Shown: positions 4,907 through 5,376 of the stretch, one piece after another
Layout: each line of letters starts with the position of its first letter
How positions within the stretch are numbered: position 1 is the stretch's first letter
Source of the DNA: Pseudomonadota bacterium
Lineage (GTDB): Bacteria; Pseudomonadota; Gammaproteobacteria; Burkholderiales; Burkholderiaceae_C
Assembly: GCA_023442945.1 (NCBI GenBank)
Contig: JAEZWW010000099.1
Location: forward strand, 1 to 5,376
Reading direction: 5' to 3'
Length of the DNA: 5,376 bases
The notes under the pieces: model-generated
The model's input: only the letters and a program-made list of their open reading frames with translations
Told to the model about the DNA's origin: nothing
The model's database searches: none
Translations under genes and position numbers: made by a program

Positions 4907-5376
4907 TTACTTGGTGATGATCGCCTGCACGCGCCGGTTCTTGGCGCGGCCTTCGGGGTCGTCGCTGCCGTCGGGGCGCTGGTTGGCGGCAATGGGTTCG
5001 CCCGCGCCGCGCCCTTCGGCGTGCATGCGCTCGGCGGGCAGGCCCTGGGCCTTGAGCCAATCGACCACGGCGGTGGCACGGCGTTCGGACAGGCGCTGGT
5101 TGTAGTCCTGGGCGCCCTTGCCGTCGGTGTGGCCCACCAGGCGCACCGGGCCTTGCGTGGCGCGCAGCACGGCGGCCAGCTTGGCCAACTCGCTCGCGGC
5201 CTGCGGGCGAATCTCCGCCTGGTCGAAGTCGAACAAGGTGTCGGCCGGCATGTCGATGTGGATTTCCTGGCCGCGCACTTCGCCGCCCATGGCGCTGACC
5301 AGGCTGTCGAGGTTGGACACCTGGCTTTGCAGCCCGCTGGACGTGCCGGTCAAAGCCGAACCGGTCGCCACCACAC
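4907..5376 (-). CDS. OmpA-family peptidoglycan-binding protein (5' end outside the window)
   Basis: The visible 156 codons are the C-terminal part; the frame is still open at the right edge, so the signal peptide and N-terminal domain are missing. An OmpA C-terminal domain fills most of it: the beta strand IHIDMPADTLFDFDQAEIRP (38-57 counted from the GTG at 5374), then GHTDGKGAQDYNQRLSERRA (81-100), VVDWLKAQGLP, a GRGAGEPIA turn and the closing KNRRVQAIITK. Asp84 in GHTD and Arg99 in SERR are 15 residues apart, as are the diaminopimelate-binding Asp271 and Arg286 of E. coli OmpA. So this part should bind peptidoglycan in the periplasm. Before it, SGLQSQVSNLDSLVSAMGGE looks like a short helical linker. 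Whether the missing part is a lipoprotein anchor or membrane domain cannot be told, so no gene symbol is given. Confidence 0.9.
   Translation of the reverse strand, partial: VVATGSALTGTSSGLQSQVSNLDSLVSAMGGEVRGQEIHIDMPADTLFDFDQAEIRPQAASELAKLAAVLRATQGPVRLVGHTDGKGAQDYNQRLSERRATAVVDWLKAQGLPAERMHAEGRGAGEPIAANQRPDGSDDPEGRAKNRRVQAIITK

Overview
The window looks like ordinary chromosome from a GC-rich betaproteobacterium, most probably Burkholderiales and plausibly Comamonadaceae. The clues are strong GC bias at third codon positions, protein sequences typical of that group (a DarP with a long acidic tail, a short EpsC-type serine acetyltransferase beside TrmJ), and two kinds of non-coding repeat that I recall from Comamonadaceae-like genomes. 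The taxonomic call is inference.

Layout. Positions 1-553 hold no convincing gene. Bases 1-225 are a block of stem-loops that I believe is an interspersed structured repeat. Bases 226-553 are C-rich on the + strand and carry two copies of a short repeat. On the + strand follow darP (554-1252, 50S ribosome assembly factor) and mogA (1288-1884, molybdopterin adenylyltransferase), 35 bases apart and probably cotranscribed. A convergent gap (1885-2142) holds a perfect 8-bp stem-loop after mogA, a third repeat copy and a terminator-like hairpin for the opposite strand. On the - strand, in order of transcription, come trmJ (4491-3628, tRNA 2'-O-methyltransferase), cysE (3466-2696, serine O-acetyltransferase) and an unidentified small lipoprotein gene (2643-2143). 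Divergent from trmJ is ppnP (4554-4874, nucleoside phosphorylase). It converges on the 3' part of an OmpA-family gene (4907 to the right edge, - strand, cut by the window).

The genes are housekeeping functions: ribosome assembly, molybdenum cofactor, tRNA modification, cysteine synthesis, nucleoside salvage and envelope anchoring. I see no defence system, mobile-element gene, phage gene or CRISPR array.

The most interesting signal is a 54-base repeat present four times (248-301, 465-518, 1941-1994, 4115-4168). All copies have the same orientation and identical internal spacing. Three are intergenic. The fourth lies inside trmJ, where it is translated in frame as 18 codons within a stretch just before the SPOUT cofactor-binding motifs that is longer than in E. 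coli TrmJ. It resembles protein-embedded palindromic elements such as those of Rickettsia.
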